From contig NZ_JAPZVR010000017.1 of the NCBI RefSeq assembly GCF_027622855.1, forward strand, positions 29,217 through 93,216: a DNA stretch of 64,000 nucleotides, written 5' to 3'. The notes beneath the pieces were generated by a model. It made no database searches. It was not told where the DNA came from and saw only the letters and a program-made list of their open reading frames with translations. A program made the translations under genes and the position numbers. This document shows positions 8,286 through 16,372 of the stretch, in pieces (position 1 is the first letter of the stretch; each line of letters begins with the position of its first letter). This stretch comes from Glycomyces algeriensis. Lineage in GTDB: Bacteria > Actinomycetota > Actinomycetes > Mycobacteriales > Micromonosporaceae.

Positions 8286-9770
8286 CTAGCCCCGGTTCGT
8301 CGAACGCCGAATGAAGTCGGCGAGGTCGGCGGACTGCTGGACGCGCGACTCCTCGTGGACGTACATCATGTGTCCGGCGGGGTAGGTCTTCGTCTCGATC
8401 CGCTCGCGGTCGGCGAGGGGGATCTCGAGGTGGTCGAGGGTGTACTCGATGGCCTCGATCGGGACGCCGCCGTCGTAGCGGCCCATCGCGATGTGGACCT
8501 GGAGGAACGGGTTGAGGCGCATGACGTTGCCGAGCTTGCCGATGACGTCGACGGCCTCGCCCTCGAACTCCTTGTACGACCAGGGGTGCACTGCGCGGGA
8601 GAGCCGCTCGTAGACGTGGTCGTTCTCGTATTCGAGTTCGGTGCGCACGTAGTACTGGAGCGCGGCCGAGTAGGGGCCGTCGGTGCCGACCAGGAACGGG
8701 TCGTACGGCATCCGCTCGTGGGTGTAGTGGTCGGCGGGCCCGGTGAAGCGGGTGTCGAGACGGCCGGTGATGAGGCGCTTGTGGCGCAGCAGTTCGGCGT
8801 AGAACCGGGTGTGCTCCAGGCGCAGGTTGGCGCGGTCGACGTAGTCCTCACTGACGCCGGTGAGGGAGGCGATCTTGGCGACGGCGGCGGCGCGCACCTC
8901 AGGCTCGAGGTTCTGGCCCTTGGCGAGGATGCCGCGGAACTCGTCGCCGTAGGCGCGGGCCTCGGCGACGACGTCTTCGAGGGTGCGGTCGGGGTGGAGG
9001 CCGTGGTAGTGGGCGGTGGCCGCGTACGTCGGGAGGAACAGCGGGTCGGGCAGCTCGGAGCGGCTCGCGTGGTAGAGGGTCTCGGTGTTGAACGCGGGGG
9101 CGATGAACATGACGCCGTTGAGCGCCATGCCGAACCGGGACTGGAGGTATTCGGCGATGCCGGCGCCGCGGGTGCCGCCGTAGGACTCGCCGATGAGGAA
9201 CTTCGGGGAGAGCCAGCGGTTGTTGCGGGTGGTCCAGAGCCGGATGAGCTCGCTGATGGACTCGATGTCCTTGGAGAAGCCGTGGTAGTCCTTGGCCTTC
9301 TCGCCTTCGACGGCCCGGGAGTAGCCGGTGGAGACCGGGTCGATGAAGACCAGGTCGGTGTGGCGCAGGAGGGTCTCCTCGTTGTCGAGGAGGCCGAAGG
9401 GCGGCGGGGTGAGGTTCCCGGCGTCGCCGGAGTCGACGCGGCGGGGGCCGAGGAGGCCCATGTGCAGCCAGATCGAGGAGGAGCCGGGGCCGCCGTTGAA
9501 CGCGAAGGTGACGGGGCGTTCGGTGACGTCGGCGTCGTCGAGGGTGTACCAGGTGATGGAGACCTCGGCCTTGGGCTTGCGGCCGTTGAACTTGTCGTCC
9601 TCGGTGATCTCCTCGTGGAGGACGATGCGGCCGGTGGTGGCGGTGTAGGCGAGGTCGCCGAGGGTGTGCTGGGTGGTTTTGAGGTCGTCGGCGGGCAAGG
9701 GCTTGTCGGCCTGCTTCGCGTCCTTCTCGGCCCCGTTGTCGGCGGCCTCGGTCTTCGGTTCGTCGGTCAT
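8286..9770 (-). CDS. serine carboxypeptidase-like S10 family peptidase
   Basis: The 494-residue protein has the S10 hallmarks: the oxyanion-hole motif FNGGPGSSS (about residues 91-99), the nucleophile in GESYGG (Ser196), and AGHMMYVHEE near the C terminus carrying the catalytic His. There is no signal peptide. The first 30 residues are charged and low in complexity, so it is probably cytosolic. The longer open frame reaching 10217 overlaps panD out of frame, so ATG 9770 is chosen. It sits between nadB and panD on the same strand but is not biochemically related to cofactor synthesis. Substrate unknown; serine carboxypeptidases release C-terminal residues. Confidence 0.88.
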   Translation of the reverse strand: MTDEPKTEAADNGAEKDAKQADKPLPADDLKTTQHTLGDLAYTATTGRIVLHEEITEDDKFNGRKPKAEVSITWYTLDDADVTERPVTFAFNGGPGSSSIWLHMGLLGPRRVDSGDAGNLTPPPFGLLDNEETLLRHTDLVFIDPVSTGYSRAVEGEKAKDYHGFSKDIESISELIRLWTTRNNRWLSPKFLIGESYGGTRGAGIAEYLQSRFGMALNGVMFIAPAFNTETLYHASRSELPDPLFLPTYAATAHYHGLHPDRTLEDVVAEARAYGDEFRGILAKGQNLEPEVRAAAVAKIASLTGVSEDYVDRANLRLEHTRFYAELLRHKRLITGRLDTRFTGPADHYTHERMPYDPFLVGTDGPYSAALQYYVRTELEYENDHVYERLSRAVHPWSYKEFEGEAVDVIGKLGNVMRLNPFLQVHIAMGRYDGGVPIEAIEYTLDHLEIPLADRERIETKTYPAGHMMYVHEESRVQQSADLADFIRRSTNRG

Positions 9771-9781
9771 GAAAACAGAAC

Positions 9782-10204
9782 TTACCGCGCGGCTAGTGGC
9801 GACGCCACAGGGTTGCCGGCGGTGCCGGGCGCGGGGTGCGCCTTGTCCGCGTTGACCTCGATGATCTCGTTGCGCTCGTTCACGTGGACCACGGTGGGCT
9901 TGAACGCGCGCGCCTCGGCGTCCTCCATCTGCGCGTAGGAGATGAGGATCACCAGATCGCCCGGTTGGACGAGGCGGGCGGCGGCGCCGTTGATGCCGAT
10001 GACGCCGGTGCCGCGCTCGCCGGCGATCGTGTAGGTCTCCAGGCGGGCGCCGTTGGTGATGTCGACGATGGCGACGAGTTCGCCGTCGAGGATGTCGGCG
10101 GCGTCGAGCAGGTCCGCGTCCACGGTGACCGAGCCCACGTAGTGGAGGTCGGCCTGGGTGACGGTGGCGCGGTGGATCTTGGACTTGAACATGGTCCGGA
10201 TCAT
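9782..10204 (-). CDS. panD: aspartate 1-decarboxylase proenzyme
   Basis: The 140-residue pyruvoyl enzyme makes beta-alanine from aspartate for pantothenate. The N terminus [20 protein letters not shown] is canonical. The self-cleavage site Gly24-Ser25 lies in HYVGSVTVD; Ser25 becomes the pyruvoyl group. The ATG overlaps the panC stop (10201-10204), so the two are translationally coupled, and PanD supplies beta-alanine to PanC. Confidence 0.97.
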   Translation of the reverse strand: MIRTMFKSKIHRATVTQADLHYVGSVTVDADLLDAADILDGELVAIVDITNGARLETYTIAGERGTGVIGINGAAARLVQPGDLVILISYAQMEDAEARAFKPTVVHVNERNEIIEVNADKAHPAPGTAGNPVASPLAAR

Positions 10205-11028
10205 CGGGCGTCTCCAATAACTACGGGGGCGTTGTCGATCAGGCGGGTCGTGCCCGCCTTAGCGGCGATGAGCAGCCTCGCGGGTCCCTGTGCGGGGGCC
10301 TCACCGAGGTCGGTGGCGCGGACGACGACGTAGTCGACGTCCAGGCCGGGCTCGGCGGACAGGGTCTTCTGCGCCGCGGCGAGCGGATCGGGCGAGGCCT
10401 GCGCCGCCTCGACGGCGCGCGGGATGGCAAGGGCGGCAGCGCGTTCGGCCTCGGAGAGGAACACGTTGCGGCTGGAGCGGGCGAGCCCGTCGGGCTCGCG
10501 GTCGGTCGCGACGGCGACGACGTCGATGCCCATGTCGAGGTCGCGCACCATGCGGCGGACCATCGCGAGCTGCTGGAAGTCCTTCTCCCCGAACAGGGCC
10601 GCGTCGGGCCGGGTGAGGTGGAAGAGCTTCGAGACCACGGTGAGCACGCCGGTGAAGAACCCCGGTCGCGATGCGCCCTCGAGGATCTCGCCGTCCGGTC
10701 CGGCGTGGACGGTGGTGAGGCCGTCGCGGCCGTCGGGGTACATCTCGTTGACGCTCGGCGCGAACACCAGGTCCACGCCCTCGGCCCCGCACATGGCGAG
10801 GTCGGCCTCGAGCGTGCGCGGGTACGTGTCCAGGTCCTCGTTCGGCCTGAACTGCAACGGGTTCACGAACACCGTCACCACGACCGAGTCGGCGACCTCC
10901 TTGGCGCGCTTGATGAGCGCCCGGTGGCCGTCGTGGAGCGCCCCCATCGTGGGGACGACGGCGACGCGCCCCGGCAGGGCCGCGCGGGCCTTTGCCAGGT
11001 CCGCCTTGGTGTGGACCGCGACCGTCAC
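10201..11028 (-). CDS. panC: pantothenate synthetase (pantoate--beta-alanine ligase)
   Basis: The 275-residue cytosolic enzyme joins pantoate and beta-alanine with ATP. The nucleotidyltransferase motif [11 protein letters not shown] is at about residues 25-35, and the pantoate-binding region and FGEKDFQQL motif (about 145-153) follow. The GTG start overlaps the preceding stop (GTGA at 11025-11028), and the end overlaps panD, so the three genes DUF2520-panC-panD form one coupled operon. panB is not in the window. Confidence 0.96.
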   Translation of the reverse strand: MTVAVHTKADLAKARAALPGRVAVVPTMGALHDGHRALIKRAKEVADSVVVTVFVNPLQFRPNEDLDTYPRTLEADLAMCGAEGVDLVFAPSVNEMYPDGRDGLTTVHAGPDGEILEGASRPGFFTGVLTVVSKLFHLTRPDAALFGEKDFQQLAMVRRMVRDLDMGIDVVAVATDREPDGLARSSRNVFLSEAERAAALAIPRAVEAAQASPDPLAAAQKTLSAEPGLDVDYVVVRATDLGEAPAQGPARLLIAAKAGTTRLIDNAPVVIGDAR

Positions 11029-11927
11029 GGCGTCTCCTCCTTCTCGGGTTGCGCCAGGACCTCGAGCAGCCCTTCGGCGTCGGCGCTCTTGAGGCGGCCG
11101 GACGCGAGGGCGCGCTCGGCGGTGCGGCGGGCCATCGTCCGGTACACGTCCTCGATCCCCGTGCCCGCCAGCGCGTCCAGGTGGCGGGCGACGGTGCCGG
11201 CGTCGCCGCGTGAGACCGGGCCGGTGAGCCCGGCGTCGCCGTGGCGCAGCGCGTTGTCGAGCGAGGCCGAGACGAGCGGCGAGAGGAGCCGCTGCGGGTT
11301 GGCGACGCCGATGGCGCGCAGCTGCTCGGCGGCGTCGTTCACGAGGGTCTGGAGGTGGTTGGCGGCGTAGACGAGTGCCGCGTGGTAGCGGGCGCGGTCG
11401 GCTTCGTCGACGTGCTCGGGGTCGCCGCCCATCTCGAGGACGAGCGCTTCGCCGACGAACCGGGCCTCGGCCTCACCGGTGATCGCCCAGGAGATGCCCG
11501 CGAGGCGTTCGAGGTCCTCGTCGCGGCCGGTGAAGGTCATGGCAGGGGCGAGTGCGGCGGTGAGCGCGCCGGCGTCGCGGGCGGACCGCAGCACGTCGGC
11601 GCCGAGGGCGCCTGAGGTGTGGACCCAGATCTGGCCGGGCCTGACGGGCAGGGAGGCCACCAGCGGGGCGATGGCGTCGTCCGGGACGGCGATGAGCACG
11701 AGCTCGGCGGCGGCGGCCACGTCAGGGGCGGGGAGGATCTCGGCGCCGGGGAGGTGGCGGGCGGCGCGGGCGCGGGAGGCGTCGGATACGGCGGAGGCGG
11801 CGACGACCCGGTGGCCGGCGCGGGTGAGGGCCGCTCCGACGACGGAGCCGACCCTGCCTGCGGAGACGACCCCGACGGCGAGCCGTGAGGCGGGCCGCTG
11901 CGGGGCTGCGCTGCGCTGCTGATCCAT
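11025..11927 (-). CDS. Rossmann-like / DUF2520 protein, candidate ketopantoate reductase analogue
   Basis: The 300-residue protein has an N-terminal NADP-type Rossmann segment (VGVVSAGRVGSVVGAALTRA, about residues 18-37) and a C-terminal helical DUF2520 domain like that of 6-phosphogluconate-dehydrogenase-fold reductases. The motifs resemble F420/NADP oxidoreductases and PanE. It is the first gene of an operon translationally coupled to panC and panD. That context suggests a step in pantoate supply, such as ketopantoate reduction, but this is inference. No activity is shown by sequence alone. Confidence 0.8.
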   Translation of the reverse strand: MDQQRSAAPQRPASRLAVGVVSAGRVGSVVGAALTRAGHRVVAASAVSDASRARAARHLPGAEILPAPDVAAAAELVLIAVPDDAIAPLVASLPVRPGQIWVHTSGALGADVLRSARDAGALTAALAPAMTFTGRDEDLERLAGISWAITGEAEARFVGEALVLEMGGDPEHVDEADRARYHAALVYAANHLQTLVNDAAEQLRAIGVANPQRLLSPLVSASLDNALRHGDAGLTGPVSRGDAGTVARHLDALAGTGIEDVYRTMARRTAERALASGRLKSADAEGLLEVLAQPEKEETP

Positions 11928-12054
11928 GATGCTGATCCAGTCCTGGTAGAGGTACCGGTCATTGCTTACGCGTTAATTGTGCTTCGCAGGAATGCTAACG
12001 ACAGCCTGGGAGGCTCTGAGTGGCAATTCTCACTCGCCCATTAGGGTCGGGGCC

Positions 12055-12999
12055 ATGACGGGGTTCGAGCGCTGGGGCGCGGCGATGGCTCGGGCCCTGT
12101 ACGGGCCTGGCGGGTTCTACCGGCGCGAGCTGCCGGGGCGCCACTTCGCGACCAGTGCGCAGACCCCTGCGTTCGCGGGGGCGATCGCGACGCTCGCCGA
12201 CCAGGTCGACGAAGGCCTGGGGCGCCCTGCGGGCTTCACCGTGGTGGACGTGGGCGCCGGTGGCGGTGAGCTCTTGGAGCGCCTTTCCGGGCTCCTCGAC
12301 GAGCGCGTCCGCCTGGTCGCGGTGGACCTGCGGCCCAGGCCCGCGTACCTGCCGGGCCGCGTCGAATGGCTCGCGGAGCCCCCTGAGCGGATCGAGGGGC
12401 TCCTGATCGCGTGCGAGCTGCTCGACAACGTGCCGTGCGACGTCGCGGTGGTCGACGCCCGCGGCCGCGCCCGGTACGAGGAGGTCAGCGCGGCGGGCGA
12501 GACCCGCCTGGGCGACCGGGTCACGAAGGAGGACGACGCCTGGCTCGCCGAGTGGTGGCCGATCATCTCGGAGGGCGAGCGCGCCGAGATCGGCGCACCC
12601 CGTGAAGCGCTGTGGCGCAACCTGACCGCGCGCCTGGTCCGGGGCACGGCCCTGGCGATCGACTACGGCCACGTGCGGGACGACCGGCCGAAGGCCGGCA
12701 CGATGACCGGGTTCAAGGACGGGCGCGAGACCCCGCCGGTCCCGGACGGCACGAGGGACGTCACCGCGCACGTCGCGGTCGACGCCGTCGCCTGCGACCG
12801 CCTGGAACCGCAGCGGGACGCCCTGCTGCGGCTCGGCCTCGACGCGACCCTGCCGCCGCTCCCGATGGCCTTCCAGGACCCTGTCGGCTACGCCCAGGCG
12901 CTGGCCCATGCAAGCGCGGCCGCGCGTCTCACCGATCCGGCGGGGCTCGGCGCCCACTGGTGGCTCCGCACCGACCGCTGGGTGGCGCCGCGGCGATGA
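12055..12999 (+). CDS. SAM-dependent methyltransferase of the MidA/NDUFAF7 (DUF185) family
   Basis: The 314-residue protein carries the class I methyltransferase motif VVDVGAGGGELLERL at about residues 62-76 and the family motifs IDYGHV and ISEGERAEIG. Human NDUFAF7 of this family methylates an arginine of complex I; the bacterial substrate is unknown. The open frame begins at 11977, but TAGGGT lies 7 bases before ATG 12055 and no homologous-looking residues precede it, so the shorter form is preferred as a leaderless gene. It diverges from the DUF2520-panCD operon and converges with the phosphatase gene. Confidence 0.85.
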   Translation: MTGFERWGAAMARALYGPGGFYRRELPGRHFATSAQTPAFAGAIATLADQVDEGLGRPAGFTVVDVGAGGGELLERLSGLLDERVRLVAVDLRPRPAYLPGRVEWLAEPPERIEGLLIACELLDNVPCDVAVVDARGRARYEEVSAAGETRLGDRVTKEDDAWLAEWWPIISEGERAEIGAPREALWRNLTARLVRGTALAIDYGHVRDDRPKAGTMTGFKDGRETPPVPDGTRDVTAHVAVDAVACDRLEPQRDALLRLGLDATLPPLPMAFQDPVGYAQALAHASAAARLTDPAGLGAHWWLRTDRWVAPRR

Positions 13000-13015
13000 C
13001 GCCGCGCCCGGCCGT

Positions 13016-14236
13016 TCAGAGCCGGGCGATGATGAGGGAGATGTCGTCGGGCGCGCCGCCCGCCACGCCGAGCTCGTCGAGCACCACGTCGGCCATCTGC
13101 CGCGGGGGGAGGTCGCAGTGGCGGGTCAGGGTCTCGCACAACCGGTTCAGGCCCGCGTCGATGTCCTCGTCGCGGCGTTCGATCAGGCCGTCCGTGTAGA
13201 GCACGAGGGTGTCCCCCGCGGCGTAGGGCTGGCCTGCCTGCGAGCAGGGGACGTGCTGCGGGCGGGCGCCGAGCGGGGGGTCGAGGGCCTGGCTGAGGAG
13301 GTCGCATCGGCCGTCCGGGTGCACGAGCGCCGGGGGCGGGTGGCCGGAGTTGCTGTAGATGATGAGTCCGCTCGCGGGGTCAACCAGTGCCTCGACGGAG
13401 GTGGAGTTCAGTGCGCCCTCCATCGAGCGGGCGTACAGGGCGAGGACTTCGAGGGCGTGGGCGGGCCGTTCGAGGGCGCGGATGGCGGCGTTCAGCACGC
13501 TGCGGAGCATGCCCATGACCGCGGCGGCCTCGAGCCCGTGGCCGACGACGTCGCCGACGCCCACGGCGAAGCGGCCGTCCGAGAGGTCGATCACGTCGTA
13601 CCAGTCGCCGCAGACGTTCAGGCTCTCGGTGGCGGGCAGGTACCGCACGGCGATGTCGGCGTGCTTCTCGAGGTCCGGGGTCAGCAGCATGGCCTTCTGG
13701 AGCGTGACGGCGACCTGGTGGTCGCGCACGCTGGCCTGGCTCAGCTCCACATTGTGGTTCTGGAGCTCGCGGGCGCGTTCGAAGAGCTCGGCCTCCCGTG
13801 CCATCGCCGCGGAGGGGGCCTCGGCCTGCGGGTGGCGGGCGTCGTGGGCTTGGACGAACGCCGTCACGTCCTCCGCGCGGATGAGGATCCATTCGACCGG
13901 GTCGTGCGGACCGGCGACCGGTGAGTTGATGAGCGACCACCAGCGCTCCTCGAACGCGGGGGTCCCGCCGGTGGGGACGTCGTAGTGGAGCAGGGCCATG
14001 CTGTGCCGCCGCCCGGTCTCCATGACCCAGTTCAGCGAGGTCCTGACGTTCCGCTCGCCGCTGGCCTCGGGATCGGGGAACACTTCGAAGATGGGGCGCC
14101 CGATCAGGTCGTCGCGGCCCATGCCGGTGGCCTCCATGTAGGCCGGGTTGGCGGCGACGACCACGAAGTCCCGGGAGACGACCACGCAAGGGGTCGGTGT
14201 CGCCGCGAACAGTGCAACGTAGTCCAGATCCGTCAT
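13016..14236 (-). CDS. PAS domain / PP2C-type (SpoIIE-like) serine phosphatase
   Basis: The 406-residue protein has an N-terminal PAS fold (about 1-130, with DLIGRPIFEVFPDPE), a short helical linker, and a C-terminal SpoIIE/RsbU-type PPM phosphatase domain (about 175-405). Metal-binding motifs VCGDWYDVIDL, VGDVVGHGLEAA and PDDISLIIAR are intact. Such enzymes dephosphorylate anti-anti-sigma factors in partner-switching control. No anti-sigma or STAS gene is adjacent, so its partner is elsewhere. ATG 14236 is chosen over an in-frame TTG at 14245 because AGGGG lies 9 bases upstream. A TATACA-type -10 near 14296 gives a leader of about 50 bases. Confidence 0.88.
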   Translation of the reverse strand: MTDLDYVALFAATPTPCVVVSRDFVVVAANPAYMEATGMGRDDLIGRPIFEVFPDPEASGERNVRTSLNWVMETGRRHSMALLHYDVPTGGTPAFEERWWSLINSPVAGPHDPVEWILIRAEDVTAFVQAHDARHPQAEAPSAAMAREAELFERARELQNHNVELSQASVRDHQVAVTLQKAMLLTPDLEKHADIAVRYLPATESLNVCGDWYDVIDLSDGRFAVGVGDVVGHGLEAAAVMGMLRSVLNAAIRALERPAHALEVLALYARSMEGALNSTSVEALVDPASGLIIYSNSGHPPPALVHPDGRCDLLSQALDPPLGARPQHVPCSQAGQPYAAGDTLVLYTDGLIERRDEDIDAGLNRLCETLTRHCDLPPRQMADVVLDELGVAGGAPDDISLIIARL

Positions 14237-14433
14237 TTCAGACAACCCCTGCGTCCCGGGCGGTGCAGCCGTGCCCTTCGGTCCCTCCCGCCACTGTATA
14301 CGCCGGTGGGAGGGTGCAAGGGGAACATGGAAATGCCTCCCGCCTCGAGCCCCGCCGACGGCTCCGCGCCTGTTGGATCATGAAAACCGTTAGCGGTAGG
14401 CGGCCTCTCGGGTTTCGGTCTCGCCTGCCGCCC

Positions 14434-15369
14434 TCAGACCGCGGCGGGGGTCTTCTCGATCTTCCGGTATTCGCTGGGGCTCTTGCCTTTCCGGCGCTTG
14501 AAGGCGTTGCTGAAGCCGAACTGGTCGGCGTAGCCGATCCTGCGGGCGACCTGGGCGACGGTGAGGTCGGGGTCGGCGAGGAGTTCCTCGGCGAGCTGCA
14601 TGCGCCATTCGGTGAGGTAGGTCAGGGGCGGTTCGCCCATGATCTCGTTGAAGCGCTTGGCGAGCAGCGCGCGGGAGACGCCCGCCTCCCCCGCGAGGTC
14701 GGCCACGGTCCAGGGGTTCTCGGGCCGGGTGTGGATGGCCTCGAGCGCGGGTCCCGCGACGGGGTCGGAGAAGCCGCGGTACCAGACCGGGGCCGAGCGT
14801 CCCTGCTGGTCGAACCAGGTGCGGAGGGTGCAGACGAGGCCCCAGTCGAAGAGGCGGTCGATGAACGCCTGCGTGCCGGGCTTGCGGCTGCTGATGTCGA
14901 TCACGCAGGCGTCGAGCCACACGCAGATGTCGGAGTCGTCGTCGACCACCAGGACGGGCGGGAGGGCGCGCAGCAGGCGTTCGTGGCGGCGGCCCGAGGC
15001 GCGGTACGCGCCCACGAACAGGGCCGTGGCCTCCCCGTCCTCGTTGAGCGGCTTGGGCATCGGCATTTCGGCGCACTCTTCGGGGTGGAAGCAGGTGAGC
15101 CAGTAGTCGAGGTGCGGGCGGTCGACGGACGCGGCCTCGTCGGCCATCCTGAACGGCTCGCCGCCGCTCACGATCGCGGTCTGGCCGGCCTTCAGCGCGA
15201 CGCGCGTGCCGTCGGCCAGCATGATCACGCCGCCGCCGCGCGCCACCGTGACCATGGTGAGCGGGGCCGCGTCGTCGAAGCTGACCACCCACGGGGCCTT
15301 GAGGATCGCGTCGCTGAGGATCGCGCCTTCAGCGCGGATGCCACCGAGGAGTTCACTGAGCGGGTCCAT
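14434..15369 (-). CDS. AraC-family regulator with cupin-type sensor (paralogue 1)
   Basis: The 311-residue protein has an N-terminal cupin-like sensor (about 1-180, AraC_binding type) and a C-terminal pair of helix-turn-helix motifs (about 205-300), with WTVADLAGEAGVSRALLAKR and RRIGYADQFGFSNAFKRRKG. It diverges from the oxidoreductase gene at 15478 across 108 bases, the classical layout for a regulator and its target. It is closely similar in sequence and arrangement to the AraC gene at 18451, which diverges from a similar oxidoreductase. TACGAT lies 6 bases before the ATG, so the message is probably leaderless. The inducer is unknown. Confidence 0.9.
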   Translation of the reverse strand: MDPLSELLGGIRAEGAILSDAILKAPWVVSFDDAAPLTMVTVARGGGVIMLADGTRVALKAGQTAIVSGGEPFRMADEAASVDRPHLDYWLTCFHPEECAEMPMPKPLNEDGEATALFVGAYRASGRRHERLLRALPPVLVVDDDSDICVWLDACVIDISSRKPGTQAFIDRLFDWGLVCTLRTWFDQQGRSAPVWYRGFSDPVAGPALEAIHTRPENPWTVADLAGEAGVSRALLAKRFNEIMGEPPLTYLTEWRMQLAEELLADPDLTVAQVARRIGYADQFGFSNAFKRRKGKSPSEYRKIEKTPAAV

Positions 15370-15477
15370 GCGCCAATCGTAGACGAACTCGCATGGATCG
15401 GAGCGTCACGGCCATCGCTCGTCTAGGCGATTCCGGCTGTACTGGAGACCAGGCACCGAGACCACCTGGAGCACACC
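15370..15477. promoter_or_regulatory. divergent promoter region, AraC 1 / oxidoreductase 1
   Basis: On the minus side TACGAT (15376-15381 on the plus strand as ATCGTA) is 6 bases from the AraC start. On the plus side TGTACT (about 15432-15437) can serve as -10 for the oxidoreductase, followed by CCTGGAG as ribosome binding site. The paralogous region 18332-18450 keeps both elements: TCGTCTAC before the AraC start and TGTACTG before the oxidoreductase. Confidence 0.5.
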
Positions 15478-16125
15478 ATGACCGCAAAGACCGCCCTCGT
15501 CGTCGTCGCGCACCACCGCGCCGACTCCCTCACCGCCCGCATCGGCGACGTCGTCGCCGCCCGCCTCAAGGAGGCCGGGTACGCGATCGACCTGCTCAAC
15601 CTGCAGGCCGAGGGGTTCGACCCCCGCATGACCGTGGCGGACCAGCCCGACTGGGACGACCGCGACAAGGCCTACTCCCCCGAAGTGCAGTCCCATATGG
15701 ACAGAATCACGGCCGCCGACCTGATCGTCCCGGTCTTCCCGGTCTACTGGAACGCCCCGCCCGCCCTCCTCAAGGGCTGGATCGACCGGGTGTGGAACTA
15801 CGGCTTCTCCTACGGCCGCAGCAAGCCCCGCCTCGCCGGGCGGCGCATGCTGTGGATCGGCACCGCCGGCGCCGCGGAGGGCGACGAGTACTGGGCCTCG
15901 CTCCAGAACATCCTCGACCTCACACTGCGCGACGGCATCTCGTACTACAACGGGATCGCCGAAGCCGCCGTCGAGGTCCTGCCCGACGCCGAGGGCGAGC
16001 CGCAGATCGTCGACGGCACCGGCAACTTCACCAAGGGCGAGGCCCTCACCGGCGAGCAGCGCACCGCCCACTACCGGGCGCTCGAGCAGCGGGCCATCGA
16101 ACGCGTCGAGAAGTTCCTGGCCTAG
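15478..16125 (+). CDS. flavodoxin-fold NAD(P)H oxidoreductase (quinone reductase/KefF type, paralogue 1)
   Basis: The 215-residue protein starts with the flavodoxin-like strand TALVVVAHHRADSLTARIGD. It has the family core (VFPVYWNAPPALLKGWIDRV, about 81-100), which binds FMN or FAD in NQO1/KefF/YwrO proteins that reduce quinones with NAD(P)H. CCTGGAG precedes ATG 15478. It diverges from an AraC regulator, its likely controller, and converges with the ferredoxin gene, separated by a strong terminator. The second copy at 17723 shares most motifs. The substrate is unknown; quinone or electrophile detoxification is likely. Confidence 0.88.
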   Translation: MTAKTALVVVAHHRADSLTARIGDVVAARLKEAGYAIDLLNLQAEGFDPRMTVADQPDWDDRDKAYSPEVQSHMDRITAADLIVPVFPVYWNAPPALLKGWIDRVWNYGFSYGRSKPRLAGRRMLWIGTAGAAEGDEYWASLQNILDLTLRDGISYYNGIAEAAVEVLPDAEGEPQIVDGTGNFTKGEALTGEQRTAHYRALEQRAIERVEKFLA

Positions 16126-16132
16126 ACGGAGC

Positions 16133-16167
16133 GGCCGGTACCCCTTGTCTCCCAAGGGGTACCGGCC
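16133..16167. terminator. bidirectional terminator hairpin
   Basis: A perfect 15-base-pair stem (GGCCGGTACCCCTTG at 16133-16147 with its complement at 16153-16167) and a short loop lie between convergent genes ending at 16125 and 16172. Confidence 0.85.
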
Positions 16168-16171
16168 CTGC

Positions 16172-16363
16172 TCATTCCAGCCGCAGCGCACCGGCGGGGC
16201 ACAGGCGCACCGCGTCGGCCACCTCGTCGTCGCAGTCCTCCGCCTCATCGGCGAGGAGCACGACCCGGCCGTCCTCGTCGTCCTGGTCGAAGTGCCCGGG
16301 TGCGGTCAGCGCGCACATGCCCGAACTCGCGCACGCCTCCGTATCGGCGATGATCCTCACCAT
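16172..16363 (-). CDS. 3Fe-4S type ferredoxin partner of the P450
   Basis: The 63-residue ferredoxin has the pattern CASSGMC near residue 11 with a later CP motif (VRLCPAGALRLE), giving three cysteines typical of the SoyB-like 3Fe-4S ferredoxins that feed electrons to actinobacterial P450s. It starts 9 bases after the P450 stop, with GGGAGGAG as ribosome binding site, so the two are co-transcribed and it is probably the direct redox partner. No ferredoxin reductase is nearby. Confidence 0.93.
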   Translation of the reverse strand: MVRIIADTEACASSGMCALTAPGHFDQDDEDGRVVLLADEAEDCDDEVADAVRLCPAGALRLE

Positions 16364-16372
16364 GACTCCTCC

